Part shown: positions 40,438 through 41,598 of the stretch, in pieces
How positions within the stretch are numbered: the stretch's first letter is position 1
How the letters are laid out: every line of letters starts with the position of its first letter
Origin: Sedimentisphaerales bacterium
GTDB taxonomy: Bacteria > Planctomycetota > Phycisphaerae > Sedimentisphaerales > Anaerobacaceae
Reading direction: 5' to 3'
Length of the DNA: 41,598 nucleotides
Assembly: GCA_016933295.1 (NCBI GenBank)
Contig: JAFGBG010000012.1
Span: forward strand, 1 to 41,598
Translations under genes and position numbers: made by a program
Notes under the pieces: model-generated
Database searches by the model: none
The model's input: the letters and a program-made list of their open reading frames with translations, nothing else
What the model was told of the DNA's origin: nothing

Positions 40438-40465
40438 CCCCAAAGGCTTTTGTCAGCCTTTGGGG
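40438..40465. terminator. Perfect 11-base-pair hairpin after gspC
   Basis: CCCCAAAGGCT at 40438-40448 pairs exactly with AGCCTTTGGGG at 40455-40465 (6-base loop). With a small bulge the stem extends through AGT/ACT and TTGTTG/CAACAA on the two flanks. It starts 57 bases after gspC in the transcribed direction. There is no T-run on either side, so factor-dependent termination, 3' stabilisation or attenuation is as likely as intrinsic termination. Confidence 0.65.
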
Positions 40466-40521
40466 AACTTCACAACAAATATGGGGGGCAGGTAAATTAC
40501 CTTTCCGTATGTTAGACTTTT

Positions 40522-41475
40522 TTATTTAGCATCCGATAAGTCTTCGGATTCGAGCAAATTTGGCTCCTGGCCGATTATTTTCAACTGCTCTCCTAAATCT
40601 TCGAGCTCCTTTGCTTCTCCAGGACTAACATTGGAAGCTTTGTAATTAGAAATAATTTCCGCGATTTTTTCGGCTCTTTCCTCTTCGCTTAGTCCGGCAT
40701 CAGAATCGTTTGAATCCGAATTCGCCTTCAATTTTCTCAAATTTTCATAGAGCTCTTCCAATTTCTCCTTTTCTTTGTCGGATTGCTGTGTTTTTAAAGA
40801 ATTTGCCGGTGGTCTTCGCACTACATTGCGTATTCTGGACATTTGTTGTTCAGATCTCGATCCGGAGCTTGAATTTACAGTACCAGTACCGGCAGTACCG
40901 GCCGGTTTTGACATAGTTTTCGGCTTACTACTGCCGGAAAGAGCATTTGGAAGCTTTCGTTCAAGATTGATTGTAGAGGTTTCTGTGCCGCTTTTGACTA
41001 TTATAAAGTCATTTTCGACCTTTTCAATAACAAAATGACCAACTATAGCAGATTGCTTGACCCAGTGAATGCCTTTACCCGGCTCGTCAATTAATGCCAT
41101 CGACATTTCCGGGCGTTTTTCGCAATAACTAATTCCAATAACCGGAAATTTCGGGGTAACATTGACTTTGGCACTGATAGCACCTGCGTTTGTACCATGG
41201 TTTTTCTGAGGATTGTTTATTTTAGGAGCAGGTGGATTCAAATACAATGCAAATGATTGCGCTTCCTTTACAAGCGGCGATGTCTGGCCGACTATCGTTT
41301 TGGTCCTATCACCTTCTGCCGCCTTGAATTTCTCTATTACACTCGGGGAATCGAGCAATTCTCTGGCTTCTTCATCTCCGCGGACACCCTGAACGATGCG
41401 GAATACGAAAAAACCCACAAAAATGACTGCCAAAACCGCCGCTAATATACTTGTTATTCGCAATGTCTTTATCAT
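40522..41475 (-). CDS. gspC: Type II secretion protein C-like (GspC)
   Basis: GspC is an inner-membrane protein whose periplasmic HR domain contacts the secretin. From the ATG at 41475 the 317-residue product starts MIKTLRITSILAAV, giving one transmembrane helix (about 7-30). An HR-like block follows (PVIGISYCEKRPEMSMALI, IVGHFVIEKVENDFIIVKSG). The rest is Ser/Thr/Lys/Pro-rich linker and a Glu/Lys-rich helical tail (KEKEKLEELYENLRKLK), not a PDZ domain. The frame also opens with TTG at 41517. The call rests on topology, the HR-like block and position before gspD-M; sequence similarity is weak. Confidence 0.68.
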   Translation of the reverse strand: MIKTLRITSILAAVLAVIFVGFFVFRIVQGVRGDEEARELLDSPSVIEKFKAAEGDRTKTIVGQTSPLVKEAQSFALYLNPPAPKINNPQKNHGTNAGAISAKVNVTPKFPVIGISYCEKRPEMSMALIDEPGKGIHWVKQSAIVGHFVIEKVENDFIIVKSGTETSTINLERKLPNALSGSSKPKTMSKPAGTAGTGTVNSSSGSRSEQQMSRIRNVVRRPPANSLKTQQSDKEKEKLEELYENLRKLKANSDSNDSDAGLSEEERAEKIAEIISNYKASNVSPGEAKELEDLGEQLKIIGQEPNLLESEDLSDAK

Positions 41476-41526
41476 ATCGAACCCAAAGGTGTATATATCA
41501 CCTGTATTGTGTTCCAATGTTCTCTA

Positions 41527-41598
41527 TTATTTGACATCGCTGACGGCGTTTGGTTCCGACCAATGATCAATTAATTGAAGTTTTTCTTCCTCATGTCC
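41527..41598 (-). CDS. C-terminal end of an unidentified gene cut by the window
   Basis: On the minus strand the last 72 bases read open to the edge as GHEEEKLQLIDHWSEPN and then AVSDVK, ending at a TAA at 41527, 51 bases before gspC. It is too short to identify. The charged sequence and its position before gspC fit the end of a real upstream gene in the same operon, but an accidental frame is possible. Confidence 0.35.
   Translation of the reverse strand, partial: GHEEEKLQLIDHWSEPNAVSDVK

Larger units (their letters stand above)
39924..40521. promoter_or_regulatory. 598-base gap between gspC and gspD with two large fold-backs
   Basis: In most type II loci gspC and gspD are adjacent. Here the gap has no frame of note but contains an 86-base palindrome-like structure at 39987-40072, about 65 bases upstream of gspD, and an extended hairpin at 40438-40465 just after gspC. 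Either may regulate readthrough from gspC, and a separate gspD promoter may lie in the AT-rich part. No RNA family was recognised. Confidence 0.6.

Overview
The window looks like a chromosomal piece from an anaerobic or environmental Planctomycetota-type bacterium, most likely Phycisphaerae-like. This is inferred from gene content and from the style of the dispersed repeats, not from a marker gene. Housekeeping genes use AGGA/GGAGG-type ribosome binding sites. A sampled core line (12901-12960) is 33/60 G+C, while a line inside the ATPase/protease pair (18001-18060) is 20/60.

Layout. 1-6398 (minus strand): DNA repair and redox genes, namely recJ (cut by the window edge), a short-chain dehydrogenase, thioredoxin, thioredoxin reductase, an exported HEXXH protein and rmuC. 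6568-8077 (plus): a HAD hydrolase overlapping a homocysteine-methyltransferase-family enzyme. 8525-12014 (plus): a group built around an ECF sigma factor, with a small membrane protein, a Spy/CpxP-like membrane-anchored protein, and three products carrying Arg/Gly-rich segments, one of which is an apparently exported SAM methyltransferase. 12229-15184 (plus): an APC permease and a GH79-like lipoprotein glycosidase. 15416-18893 (minus): an AT-rich two-gene cassette of a Cdc48-like AAA ATPase and a cytoplasmic subtilase, matching the IetA/IetS anti-phage and plasmid-stability architecture. 18894-20543: about 1.65 kb without a convincing gene, packed with period-7, 8 and 9 degenerate tracts, direct repeats and REP-like elements, ending in a very strong intrinsic terminator. 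20544-21092 (minus): an exported, apparently catalytically dead peptidoglycan-amidase-fold protein. 21564-24470 (plus): a DUF4954 beta-helix protein and nagB. 24499-27542: a SurA/PpiC-like lipoprotein, an M16 peptidase and a small charged protein. 27702-41475 (minus): a nearly complete type II secretion locus in canonical order C-D-E-F-G-H-I-J-K-L-M, with a 598-base structured gap between gspC and gspD.

How the parts fit. The secretion locus could export the predicted secreted proteins, though no substrate can be assigned from sequence. The ECF-sigma cluster looks like an envelope-stress or surface module. The ATPase/protease cassette looks like an acquired defence or addiction island sitting in a repeat-rich, recombination-prone stretch. 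The items most worth a second look are that cassette, the Arg/Gly-rich exported cluster with its exported methyltransferase, the period-7 DNA and the pseudo-amidase. No tRNA, rRNA, CRISPR array, transposase or integrase was recognised.
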